64,000 bases of DNA from Phoronis australis (lineage: Eukaryota; Phoronida; Phoronidae), in contig NMRA01000164.1 in the NCBI GenBank assembly GCA_002633005.1, positions 307,442-371,441 of the forward strand. The letters are read 5' to 3'. This document shows positions 35,401-41,839 of this stretch, piece by piece. Positions within the stretch are counted from its first letter, which is position 1. Each line of letters starts with the position of its first letter. Both the position numbers and the translations under genes were made by a program. The notes beneath the pieces are model-generated. The model saw only the letters and a program-made list of their open reading frames with translations. It did no database searches and was not told the origin of the DNA.

Positions 35401-36466
35401 GCAGCGACATCGCCATCGGGCTAGACGGAACAGGACTCGTGGCACTTTTGAGGGCATCACGTCGCGACACTTGCTGGAAGCCTTGCGATTCGTTAGGAAG
35501 AGATCCTGGACTCAACGCCTCATTACATGAGCTAGACTTTTCTTCTTGGTCGTCGGTGTTCACTGTGTGCGGTTCTAGGAAAGACACAAGTGGCAGCTTG
35601 TCGCTGCCTATGGCTTGTATAATAGCAGAAGTTGAATCGTCACTCAGAATATCTTTCTCTTCTGAGGTCAGAGTCATACTGTGCTCGCTGACCGCATGCG
35701 TGGTGAACGATTTGGTGTAGGTGAAAGAGAGTTTACAGATGAAACACATAAGTATAGGTCTCAATGGTGGTGCCAACGAGGCCAATGATGGAAGTTTTAT
35801 TTCTGGTGTAGCACGATCCTCTTGTTTTGACTTAACGTCAAATACTTTGTAACTGTGCATAATAGGAGCATTCGAGGTGGTGGAATTTGCTGGAAGAACC
35901 GCAGGGTTGTAATATGTGGGATTTCGGTGAATGTAAACAGCACTTGCAATTTGAGGATAAGCAGGAATCTGAGAGTTCACTACCCCCTTGTGGTCAATGA
36001 TACAGCCCTCTTGCTGGGGGACTTCCACTGACTCGGTCCCATCCAGGGTGCAGTCCGTTTCATCAATGATATAGGCAGAGCCGTCGGGATTATAAACTAT
36101 CTTACCCTCAAAACTTTCACCATCTGAGACTTCTGACTCCTGTGGAGCCCCACTTTCTACAGCTTGCCCCGTAGCCGGATTCTTGTCCGTCTCCGCTGAT
36201 GCCGCGTCCTTGTGAGTATCAATTTGTAGAGGCGTGGAAGACAAAGACTCGTCACCGCTTGATTCGCTGTCAGAATCGTCATCTTCGGTCCCCAACGATG
36301 GCGTGCCTTGCTTGCCGTTCGATTTGAGACCAATTGCCTCAAGAGGCAGATTCTTCAAGCCATTCAGCATAGGTTCATTGTTCGCCAGTATCTCACTCGT
36401 CTTCAGATCTACACTGTTGTTGTTGGCCAGCTTAAGTGACTTTGCGATGTGCTCTGGAAATTCCAT
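7950..36466 (-). CDS. zfhx: Zinc-finger homeobox protein, ZFHX3/4 (ATBF1/zfh-2) type, seven coding exons
   Basis: Coding exons (minus strand, in order): 36466-33763, 22162-22097, 17989-17672, 16936-11993, 10869-10795, 9323-9147, 8464-7950. Together they give 8799 bases and 2932 residues. Every junction has GT donor and AG acceptor and stays in frame, all phase 1. About 25 C2H2 fingers are visible: 9 in exon 1, 1 in exon 3, 13 in exon 4, 2 in exon 7. Four homeodomains lie at about residues 1803-1862, 1982-2041, 2233-2292 and 2516-2575. CtBP-type motifs PMDLT (about 652) and PLDLS (about 2445) are present. Family members are nuclear regulators of neuronal and muscle differentiation. Vertebrate ZFHX3/4 are about 3600-3700 residues with four homeodomains; fly zfh-2 has three. 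The start ATG at 36466 is preceded in frame by TGA at 36487-36485 inside the same exon, fixing the N-terminus. Confidence 0.95.
8465..9146 (-). other. zfhx intron 6 (682 bp) with repeat family D
   Basis: Acceptor ACAATTTCAG, donor GTAAAA. About 8560-8830 is a diverged copy of a repeat also at 58940-59230: shared words TGCCACTTCcCTAT, ACATTGGG, AAGTTGTAA, CTCCAATT, GGAGTA and GTAATCACTTTCC. Confidence 0.7.
8560..8830. repeat. interspersed repeat family D, copy 1
   Basis: Matches 58940-59230 in the same orientation over about 270 bases with many substitutions and indels. No coding capacity. Identity unknown. Confidence 0.65.
9147..9323 (-). CDS. zfhx: zfhx coding exon 6 (Met/Pro/Gly-rich segment)
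   Basis: 177 bases, residues 2703-2761. It starts GKKEPNPDSLSNPQ and continues with an MPFM/PGMYPG-type low-complexity run ending MQPGLFPG. Acceptor TTGCAG|GC and donor TTCCAG|GTAAAA, phase 1 on both sides. ZFHX3/4 proteins have a comparable Met/Pro-rich stretch near the C-terminus. Confidence 0.9.
9324..10794 (-). other. zfhx intron 5 (1.5 kb) with minisatellite
   Basis: Donor GTAACA, acceptor TTCTGTTGCAG. The 30-bp minisatellite at 9351-9685 begins only 27 bases upstream of the acceptor. The rest is AT-rich with no recognised feature. Confidence 0.75.
9351..9685. repeat. 30-bp minisatellite, 11 units
   Basis: Eleven tandem units of 30 bp, each beginning (A/G)TTTTACAGACAAAATAC, with a partial twelfth start. 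Variants are directional: units 1-6 read CCAAACATTG, units 7-11 read C(C/T)AAAAATTG. The unit length is a multiple of three and contains no stop in one frame on each strand, so both strands stay open. On the minus strand it encodes repeated LA(M/I)FGILSVK-like decapeptides. Confidence 0.97.
10795..10869 (-). CDS. zfhx: zfhx coding exon 5 (75 bp, Lys/Glu-rich)
   Basis: Encodes ASLSRKKDNTEPPAKKES then KTEARSH, residues 2678-2702, basic and disordered. Acceptor CCTTTTCCAG|CT and donor CACATG|GTAACA are phase 1, and joining keeps the frame of exons 4 and 6 (GCT at the first junction, GGC at the second). It is too short to show as an ORF; the call rests on splice sites, frame and composition. Confidence 0.75.
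10870..11992 (-). other. zfhx intron 4 (1.1 kb) with inverted family B repeat
   Basis: GTAAGT donor and TTTTCCAG acceptor. Sequence about 10970-11320 is a family B copy in the same orientation as 19540-19870, with the shared words TTAGGGTTA(C/T)(A)TAGG, AAATTTGGCT and CATATCT. Confidence 0.7.
11993..16936 (-). CDS. zfhx: zfhx coding exon 4 (large exon: 13 zinc fingers and four homeodomains)
   Basis: 4944 bases, residues 1030-2677. Nine C2H2 fingers precede the homeodomains (for example CQMCTKTFLSIDSLYAHQ, CHRCKVAFTKQNYLSAHN, CPICHKKFTSIWVLKCH). Homeodomain 1 has helix 3 VIKHWFRNTLFKERQRN, with Arg at position 50. Homeodomain 2 has VIVVWFQNARQKARK, and 3 and 4 have VVQVWFQN(T/A)RA. Single fingers lie between or after homeodomains, the alternating layout typical of ZFHX3/4. 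PLDLSKP near residue 2445 is a CtBP motif. Pro/Gln/Met-rich stretches separate domains. Acceptor TTTTTCCAG|AA; donor TCTGATG|GTAAGT. Packing all four homeodomains in one giant exon agrees with vertebrate ZFHX genes. Confidence 0.97.
16937..17671 (-). other. zfhx intron 3 (735 bp)
   Basis: Donor GTAAAT, acceptor TTCTTTTTCCAG. It holds a tRNA-like SINE head at 17017-17085 (separate entry). The plus-strand open frame at 17128-17484 spans the intron and has no recognisable domain. Confidence 0.75.
17017..17085 (+). repeat. possible tRNA-derived SINE head
   Basis: TGGCCCAGTGG at 17021-17031 resembles a pol III A box. GGTCGGGGATTGAACTC at 17059-17075 resembles a degenerate B box at near-normal spacing, with a small anticodon-arm-like stem (CTTCCTTTACTGAAG) between. 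No clear acceptor-stem pairing, so not a functional tRNA. Confidence 0.3.
17672..17989 (-). CDS. zfhx: zfhx coding exon 3 (single zinc finger, Ser-rich tail)
   Basis: 318 bases, phase 1 to phase 1, residues 924-1029. Carries one C2H2 finger (CPLCQECFTEKDGLQKHLFSSH), followed by KVTAEGMQRLLVMVE and a Ser/Pro/acidic tail ending VDNEAEG. Acceptor TGATCATTCCAG|GA and donor GCTGAAG|GTAAAT. Confidence 0.93.
18690..18830. repeat. interspersed repeat family C, copy 1
   Basis: Shares AAAATC(A/T)CAC, CAATTTAGGA, ACAATATGG and TTACCATCAA-type words, in order, with 54690-54850. Short, non-coding, unidentified. Confidence 0.55.
19180..19480. promoter_or_regulatory. candidate regulatory block in intron 2
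   Basis: Complex, non-repetitive sequence. It has CCTAATTAGACCCATTGTTTT (homeodomain core plus Sox-type CATTGTT, listed in two parts: CCTAATTAGAC and CCATTGTTTT), CCTTAATTAGTAGC, and CATTAAGGGCACC. The composition differs from the AT-rich surroundings. Regulatory role is inference only. Confidence 0.3.
19540..19870. repeat. interspersed repeat family B, inverted copy
   Basis: Starts TTAGGGTTACATAGGAACC, then AAATTTGGCTAAATTCTG, GTCATATCTAAT, GGCTGATCAGATTCATA, and later TTTGAGATTTCAAAC, AGTATACC-like words shared with 10970-11320. It is the reverse complement of the copies at 2465, 3250 and 37815 (for example GATCAGCCAT there). Confidence 0.65.
22097..22162 (-). CDS. zfhx: zfhx coding exon 2 (66 bp)
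   Basis: Encodes the acidic linker DDEIAEDTTNLSPKGHHDED plus ST. Acceptor CTTAACAG|AT and donor ACAG|GTAAGG are both phase 1, so it can be included or skipped without a frameshift. No finger or homeodomain. The acceptor has a weak pyrimidine tract (TTCTTCTCTCTTCTTAACAG). Confidence 0.85.
22870..22925. repeat. (CA)n microsatellite, imperfect
   Basis: CACACAAACACACAAAC followed by an uninterrupted CA run ending near 22925. The associated minus-strand open frame (VCVCVC) is an artefact of the repeat. Confidence 0.95.
23057..23110. repeat. 16-bp perfect inverted repeat (MITE-like hairpin)
   Basis: TTTTGAGAACCAGTTT at 23057-23072 pairs exactly with 23095-23110 around a 22-base loop. The leading sequence (CTTAAAGGCGTCCCAGAC) resembles 27626-27655 (CTTACAGGGGTCCCTGCA then TTTTGAGAACCA), suggesting a repeated element. 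Confidence 0.85.
23500..24000. repeat. interspersed repeat family E, copy 1
   Basis: 23500-23580 matches 56465-56540 (TAGAATTTTGCTGCC, CCAGTCATTTTTGCTGT, AACAGAA). 23740-24000 matches 58420-58670 (GAACACAATA, ACAGTAAA, AAGAAGACAA, TTTGAAAACT, GTGAACATTTGA-type and TTGGCCAT words). Non-coding, unidentified. Confidence 0.6.
24640..24910. promoter_or_regulatory. candidate regulatory block with octamer motif, intron 1
   Basis: Non-repetitive block with GGTAATTAGTAATTACGG (24680s) and an exact POU octamer ATGCAAAT at 24815-24822 followed by TAACA, plus GGCAATTATAGC. Overlapping POU and homeodomain sites suggest a developmental enhancer; inference. Confidence 0.35.
27220..27450. promoter_or_regulatory. 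candidate regulatory block, intron 1
   Basis: Complex sequence with TCATTAGCATAGCTCATTAATGAC, listed here only as two parts (TCATTAGCATAGC and CTCATTAATGAC), and CTAATTAGTGC, plus AP-1-like TATGACTCAC. No repeat homology in the window. Confidence 0.28.
27601..28430. other. intron 1 segment with no recognised gene
   Basis: Contains a possible relative of the 23057 hairpin near 27626-27660. Overlapping open frames at 27816-28405 have no protein-like features. Confidence 0.5.
28430..28980 (+). repeat. modular interspersed repeat, copy 1, with CTCF-like word
   Basis: Internally repeated modules read AAAATCCATCAAGGAACTCC, AGATACAG, then a CACTAGAGGGCAC block, CAGTCATAG, AAATTTCACAAAGATCCTG and GGAGATACAG. 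The end reads CGGACGCCAGACAGAGACGA ... CCATATATGTATA ... GCGCATAAA. A second copy is at 49060-49800. The shared terminal module suggests a non-autonomous retroelement or satellite-like composite. Confidence 0.75.
29110..29540 (+). mobile_element. non-LTR retrotransposon 3' fragment (degenerate ORF2 C-terminus)
   Basis: Frame 29156-29503 reads GELATGTRSAGRPMLRYKDA, CKRNLK, then ITDWEAVASDHSRWR and a Cys-rich tail YTCDNCNRTCSSRI. The G-R-P-x-L-R-Y-K-D-x-C-K-R-x-L-K and W-E-x-x-A-x-D-x-x-x-W-R pattern with a terminal C-x2-C finger is the C-terminus of many animal non-LTR ORF2 proteins. A frameshift or stop after 29503 separates the expected terminal H-x4-H-C (CATAGCCAACACTGC). No reverse transcriptase core is present, so it is a 5'-truncated dead copy. 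Confidence 0.8.
29541..31649. other. intron 1 segment, repeat debris, no gene seen
   Basis: About 30360-30850 has repeated phrases (CCCTACAAAAGGGTGCC, CCCCTACAAATGGGTTGC) typical of decayed repeats. 31190-31580 has GCATTTACACGACATGAC and TGTAAATTTGGCTTTAC words at its ends, like a MITE. No protein-like frame. Confidence 0.45.
31650..32350. promoter_or_regulatory. candidate regulatory block, intron 1
   Basis: 700 bases of complex sequence unusually dense in ATTA/TAATTA words: AAATAATTAGTCTG, GGACATTAATTCAATTGC, GATAAATTAATGCC, CCCATTAATTAAG, CTGTAATTAGGC, AATCTAATTAGCAGC. No repeat copies elsewhere in the window. Likely conserved non-coding element cluster; inference. Confidence 0.38.
32560..33760. 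other. intron 1 segment next to exon 1 donor, nothing recognised
   Basis: AT-rich sequence with a short GAT/AAT run near 32645-32675. Overlapping plus-strand frames at 33093-33372 show no domain. Confidence 0.5.
33763..36466 (-). CDS. zfhx: zfhx coding exon 1 (N-terminal zinc-finger block)
   Basis: Encodes residues 1-901 plus one base. After an acidic Ser-rich N-terminus (EDDDSDSESSGDESLSS), C2H2-type fingers begin at about residues 240, 389, 418, 475, 565, 688, 730, 785 and 832. Examples are [22 protein letters not shown] and C-E-I-C...H-M-Q-S-D-K-H. Several have the H-x5-H spacing (HMTSEKH) seen in ZFHX proteins. A PMDLTK motif near residue 652 fits CtBP binding. Donor ACAAG|GTAAGT. The upstream acceptor TTTGCTTTCAG ends at 36489, so 22 bases of 5'UTR belong to this exon and further untranslated exon(s) lie upstream. 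Confidence 0.95.
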
Positions 36467-36488
36467 CACTCTTTTTCTAGAACATCAC
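36467..36488 (-). other. zfhx: zfhx 5'UTR part of coding exon 1, with upstream in-frame stop
   Basis: Between the acceptor AG (36490-36489) and the ATG there are 22 bases including an in-frame TGA (36487-36485). A GTG codon directly precedes the ATG and is not needed as a start. Confidence 0.75.
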
Positions 36489-36854
36489 CTGAAAGCAAAA
36501 GGGAAAATTAATACTATTATGTTAGAAGCATGAAAGGGGTAGATGTATCATCAGAGCCACACTTGTCACATGGTGTGGCTTCAAAATTACATGTTCAAAA
36601 TCATTTCTGTCACAAGGGCTCAAATGCCGAACCTTTTGCAGTCACAGCTGACAATCTATGAATGTGAATTGTTTGTTGAACACCAGTAACTCTTCCGCAA
36701 TCACTAGCCGTGTGAAGTATGGGATCTTATACAGTTGTTGTGATATCTGCCAACACTTGGAATTTTGGCGTTTCTATGGACTTTCCTACAGCACTATTTT
36801 CTGCACTAAATAGACTTTGTTTGTGGCCACAAGATAGGGCTTTAGGATTATGAA

Positions 36855-36925
36855 CATGGGCGGCGCAGCACTGAAATAAGTGGGGGGCTATAGCTCTCCT
36901 AGCTCCCTATGGTGTGCCGCCCATG
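36855..36925. repeat. GC-rich inverted repeat element
   Basis: CATGGGCGGCGCA (36855-36867) pairs with TGTGCCGCCCATG (36913-36925), one mismatch. A second inner pairing (GGGGGCTATAGCTC with GAGCTAGGAG-type sequence) is partial. Looks like a compact MITE. Confidence 0.6.
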
Positions 36926-37814
36926 ATGAAGGCTTCACCTGTGTATAATTTTGCTGTATAAGTTGCATTGATAGGCACAAGTATTTCAATCATCACTGCA
37001 ATTTGATGACTAAATAAGAGTGAGAATTTTCTTGGAAAACAAAAGTCAACACATATGACAAACAACTAACCATGACAAAACAGAGTGTTGAAGCTGGAAA
37101 TACAATGACACTACACTATTTCCTCAAATAGGATGACAAGATGTAAGATTTGCTTGGTAAGGCTGACAGAAGACATGGTTTTCAGTAATCCTTTAGCAAT
37201 TTTCCAAAGACATGATATTGTACACATGAAAATTGGCCGGTAAGTCAACAAATAACAAATAGAACTTATAATTTCAAAAAAATTGACAACACTTTAAGAG
37301 TCCTAACTTATTGTCAATAAAAACTGCATGAAGCAAATGACACAAATTAAATTAGAAGCAACAAGATTTTTTCAAAGTAATGGTGACGAACAAACAATTA
37401 CTTAGTTAAATGTTTCATTTTCAGGAGTGGAAGCCAATCTGACCACGCATATGTGTTAAAGTTTCATTTTAATAATGAAAATACCACTGCTAACTGGATT
37501 TTTAGCAGTTTGAAGTATGAGATTTTACCTTGACATAATAAGTGCTGTATGTCACTTAAGGTCATGCAGGACCTTATCGACAAGATTGCGTATTTAGTCA
37601 AATATTCACAAAACTGTACATTCTCTTAACTCAATAACAGAATATTTTTGACAGCAGAAAGCCTGCAGAATTTGATTTTTGGGTAGACTTTATAACAACC
37701 TGCCATTAATTGGCTCAGTTTAACAGGTCTTTTAACTAAAATTTGGAAAAGAGACATGTACATTTACAGCAAAACTAAGATATAAATAACATGACCAAAT
37801 TTTGTTTGATCTAA

Positions 37815-38085
37815 ACTTCATTCTTTTAAATCATCCTTTCATTTTCATTTTATGCAACATTAGAATAGATTTTTCATGAAAATTGTGGATTGAACTACCA
37901 TTTTGATTACACCATATGCAGATGTGAAACATTTCAAAAACCATTCTTCTGCAGAGGTGTTATGTAGAACATTGCATAACGCATAATGATGTGAAAGTTT
38001 CATACAAATCTGATAGCCATTCCTGAGATTTGACGTTCCAAAGTGAGCCAGAATTTGGACATTTTTGTAGGGTGTTCCATTCTAA
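37815..38085. repeat. interspersed repeat family B, copy 3
   Basis: TCATTTTCATTTTATGCAAC, TTTTCATGAAAATTGTGG, ACATTTCAAAAACC, CAAATCTGATAGCCATTCC, TTTGACGTTCCAAAGT and ATTTGGACATTTTTGTAGGG appear in the same order as in copies 1 and 2. Confidence 0.65.
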
Positions 38086-38689
38086 ACACCCTTCTTTGAC
38101 ATGTATAGATCTCCAGGACAATCAAGAAAGTCATGGTTCCAAAGAACAAGGCACCCAGAACAGTTGTCATAACAGCTGCTCCAAGTTCAAGAGGTAGCTC
38201 ATAAATGTTTATGACATTTCAACATTCTACACAAACATCAAAATCTGATAAGGTTTGCCTACCCATTATTTAATAACTACCTATTCATTTCAAGTATTTC
38301 GTGTTGTCTGTGCCAAATGACTGAGCAGGGACAGTTCTCGCTATACATAACAGTGAGATAAGGTTTTAGAACAATTCTTACACCATACCAGACTCTTCAT
38401 CAACAGACTTTCACCATCAAAAATTATTTAATCAGCCCGGAATTAATATACTTTGAAAAGGTGAATTATTGGAGAACAAACAATGAACGGTGTAAAGTGA
38501 TAGTCACAAAGAAAAAGCAAGCACCCATCTGCAACATTTACTTCGTAGTACAATTAGTCAACCATGGCACACTGCTATGAACCAGCACAGTAGTGCTTAA
38601 GGGAAGACCATAAAAACACACCTGAGATAACCCCAGACACAGCACAAGACTTTCCACCACAGACGCCCTGCTTTGTCACTATCTACTCC

Positions 38690-39380
38690 TAAGAATGCCA
38701 GAACATTTCGCAATGGATGCAACAGTGAAACACCCAGGATTGCACTATGCATCAAAAGAGCGCCTTTTTAGAACAACCACAATGTTTGTCTTCCCAAGTC
38801 AGCTATTGATACAGAAGTTTCTACTTGCGCTTAATTACCTGCCAATGTTTCATACTCTGCTAGTAATCAGAGACAGGCATCGCCCGGGACAAGGCCGCAA
38901 GTCGCTGTTATTAAGTTTTCTCTTGGTAGTATTTTCGTTTTTTCACCTACCCATGGCACTCCTACGGATAGATGAGGTTGGTTTAATGGCCTCAGGGTTG
39001 TCTGAGCGCAGGACATGTGACCAGGAAAAAATGTTCCGCTTGCTAGTAATTACACCAGGGGCAATAACAGCACGGAAATTATATTAAACAAACAGCTATC
39101 TTGACTGGCATTCTGTGCCATGCAGATTACAGTTTGAAAAAGCTAATTAACTCTGCTGCCAAATTATGCTTAATTTTCAGTCTCATGCCAAGCGCCAGCT
39201 TGTAATTAGTTTTATAATCACGACACAAACTCGAAAAGTTCACCGGCTCAAAACGAACCAAGTCATTATGCGATGTCATACAATCACCAAATCATTAAGG
39301 CTGATAGCTAGAGTATACAATGAAGTCGTTATATTTAATTCGCTGATTGTATAAAAAAAAACTTGCCTCAGTCCCAGCTC
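38690..39380. other. upstream region; complex sequence without a supported gene
   Basis: The longest plus-strand frame here (38695-39087) has no domain and no splice or codon signal that sets it apart. CTTTCGCTTAATTACCTG-like and CTAGTAATTACACC words suggest regulatory rather than coding content. Confidence 0.4.
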
Positions 39381-39860
39381 ACACAACACATTCCAGCACT
39401 GAACACACAGGAATGCCAGCCTTCATTTGTGCACACCCATCTAGCCCGATTATGACTTAAAAACTGAGTCAAATTAATTCCCTTTCCGCTCGAAAATTAA
39501 ATTACCTTGGCAGGGCTTTCAAATTACCAAACCTGTTTAAGAGCTGGACAAAGTCGGAGAACAAACAGTCCCTAAGCCTATTAGTTGGTGAGCCCTGTGG
39601 TGTTTTGTCCTAGACTATTCACACAGCCACTGAAATGGTTTCCAGAATTAATTAAAAGACATTTAACGAGAGAGGACCTCACCAGAATGGCCAACCAACA
39701 ATGGGCTAGAGGGTTTGACATTTAATTCACTGCGGGCTGTTACCTGCATAGTTGCCCTCTGACGTCAGATCAACCTTGTTAATTGAAATCTTAGGCTTTC
39801 TCATTATGACTCAGGGATGAACCAAGGCTTGATTACCGACGCCTGAATACCTTCATTGTT
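39380..39860. promoter_or_regulatory. candidate regulatory block with perfect CRE
   Basis: Complex block upstream of zfhx with the full CREB/ATF palindrome TGACGTCA at 39760-39767 and AP-1-like ATGACTCAG near 39806. Several ATTA cores are present (GAATTAATTAAAAG, TTGTTAATTGAAATC). No repeat relatives in the window. Could be an enhancer or a promoter-proximal region of an untranslated exon. Confidence 0.35.
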
Positions 39861-39869
39861 CCACCTCAG

Positions 39870-41450
39870 AAAACTTTGATTGGACGCAGACAAAAAAAAT
39901 GCCTCACTGATTCCCTGCTTTACAAACAAGTTGTTTTTAAAAGGCCACTGCTGCCTTTGTTCGGCCAAATGGCCGTATCGTATCGAGACAGTTATTCACA
40001 AGCTCCTCAATTATTATTACGTACTGTGTGTCATTAAATTGATGGGAGAGCAACACGGGTTATTATCTTTAAGATTTCTAGGTGTGTACTTGAACAGCAC
40101 AGGTAAGACGGTATTAACCCAGAGGATGGGAGCTCCAGCACTTGAGAGGCACTTTGGTACAGGCACAGTGGAGTAGCAGATTACACAGATGACAATATCA
40201 CGGGACCTGAATGTTTTCTGACCACCTGAACAATGCAACGCTGATTACTTCAGGAAACACAGATGAACTTCCTGGTTGTCAGTGGCATTTTGTTAAATAG
40301 AAAAGGACATGATTAAAAATGCATGTCCAGAAAATAGATGTATACCTAGCTTTGCCGTCTTTTGTGTAAAAACTTACAGAAGCCACGCAACCATCTCATT
40401 TGATTTTCACTGCTAAAAACAAGCACTTTTAAATAAGACCACTCATTGCTATTAAATTGGTTAAAGGTTATACCTCATTCACATTATAAGAGATGTTTGA
40501 GATTGAAAAGAATTAAACAAATCTTTGGGCAAAACAAAAAGCTGGAATAGACGATCTCATTATCTAATGTCTCAAAACAAATGTGTCTGAAAATAGCTGT
40601 CTCCATGACAACACTCAAGAACGGAGTTCCTGGTTGGTACAACCAAAACTGGCAGCGACGATTTTTGTTCAGAAACTGTAATTAAAACAAAAGTGAAAAC
40701 AAATCGAGAGAGACTTTAAGTCATGTTGTTGCTGAACTTCCTTGGGTCACAAATTCCATCATGATGTTGAAAAATGACAAATCTGGGGCGAATGCGCAAC
40801 AGTATTGGCGAGTGATGAACCCTATAGGGCAGTATTGACACAAGGAAGGAAGAAGGGAATAGTCAGATAGTAAATTGAAGAAACTCATAGATCTATAACA
40901 ATCCCCTGCCCACATGTTTACTTATAAGTCCTTCACTACAATAGACATTAAGTTATGCAAGAGGGGAGCCTGGTGCACACAGGGGAAGTGCATTCCTTTG
41001 AATGCCTTCAAAGGACTTTTCACAGTGCTATTATTCTAGGGCTCTGCCAGATTACATGTAAAAATAATAGCAGGCCCAGCTTAAAAGTGGTTCCAAACTG
41101 TCTGGAATTTCAATTAACAAATTCAATGGGTTGCTTGGCATAGAATGAGTTTCACTCATGGGCTCTTCAACTGACTAATCAGGATGGCCAATCTTTTGAA
41201 TTTGGTCTTACTCTAAATAATCTCCCATTCAATACTGGAATCCTCTAAACTCCCTATTTAATAAAAACCAATTTGGGTGGTCTGCGCCTGCTAAAAAGTA
41301 TCACCGAACACTAAAAAATGCTCCCTAATTAGAATTCTAATGGTGCACCAGAACTATGTAACATAAGACTAATTCAACAAGACGAGATGGCCCGTAATCC
41401 CCAAGGCTCACAGCTCTTGAAATTTTGAGTGAACTATGATCGTGAAGAAT
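39870..41450. other. upstream region, nothing recognised
   Basis: Mixed AT-rich sequence. Short open frames on both strands (39880-40238) overlap and lack protein-like features. Confidence 0.4.
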
Positions 41451-41830
41451 AATTAATTTGACGAAATTATAAGTTCTAATCTCAGTTATCATTGATTTAC
41501 AAGTTGTTGACGTCACTCATTACTCTGAATGTCAATAGCAACCAACCAGATAAAGCCCAGACTAATTGTTAATAAGCCCAATCTACCTTCCCATAAAGAC
41601 TAGTTATTAGATTGCTAACGAAGACGGGCTAATTAATCTCCGTCGTGCTGATTACTGGTTAGCCGACGATACAGGTCGTTGATTCGCCGATGGTTAGTCG
41701 ACAGGAAATAAGAAGAACGTGGCGCAATTAGTGATGAGGCTACTACAACTATTAAATGATAATTACCATTAATGAGAAAAAGCAAGATGAAAATAGTTAA
41801 TTAGGATGAGCCAAAAGCGACTACTATTGA
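41450..41830. promoter_or_regulatory. candidate regulatory block
   Basis: CTAATTGTTAATAAGCCC, GGGCTAATTAATCTCCG, TGATTACTGGTTAGCCGACG and GCGCAATTAGTGATGAGG occur within about 200 bases, plus GTCGATTCG-type CpG-bearing words that are rare in the flanks. Looks like a conserved non-coding element; inference. Confidence 0.35.
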
Positions 41831-41839
41831 TCCACTACA

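Larger units (their letters stand above)
36495..38690. other. zfhx upstream region, repeats
   Basis: No exon recognised. A GC-rich hairpin element lies at 36855-36925 and a family B copy at 37815-38085. 5'UTR exon(s) and promoter of zfhx must lie somewhere upstream of 36489 but cannot be placed. Confidence 0.55.

Noticed and set aside
38695-39087. 130-residue plus-strand open frame upstream of zfhx
   Set aside because: No recognisable domain, low protein-like composition, and no neighbouring exon; more likely regulatory sequence.
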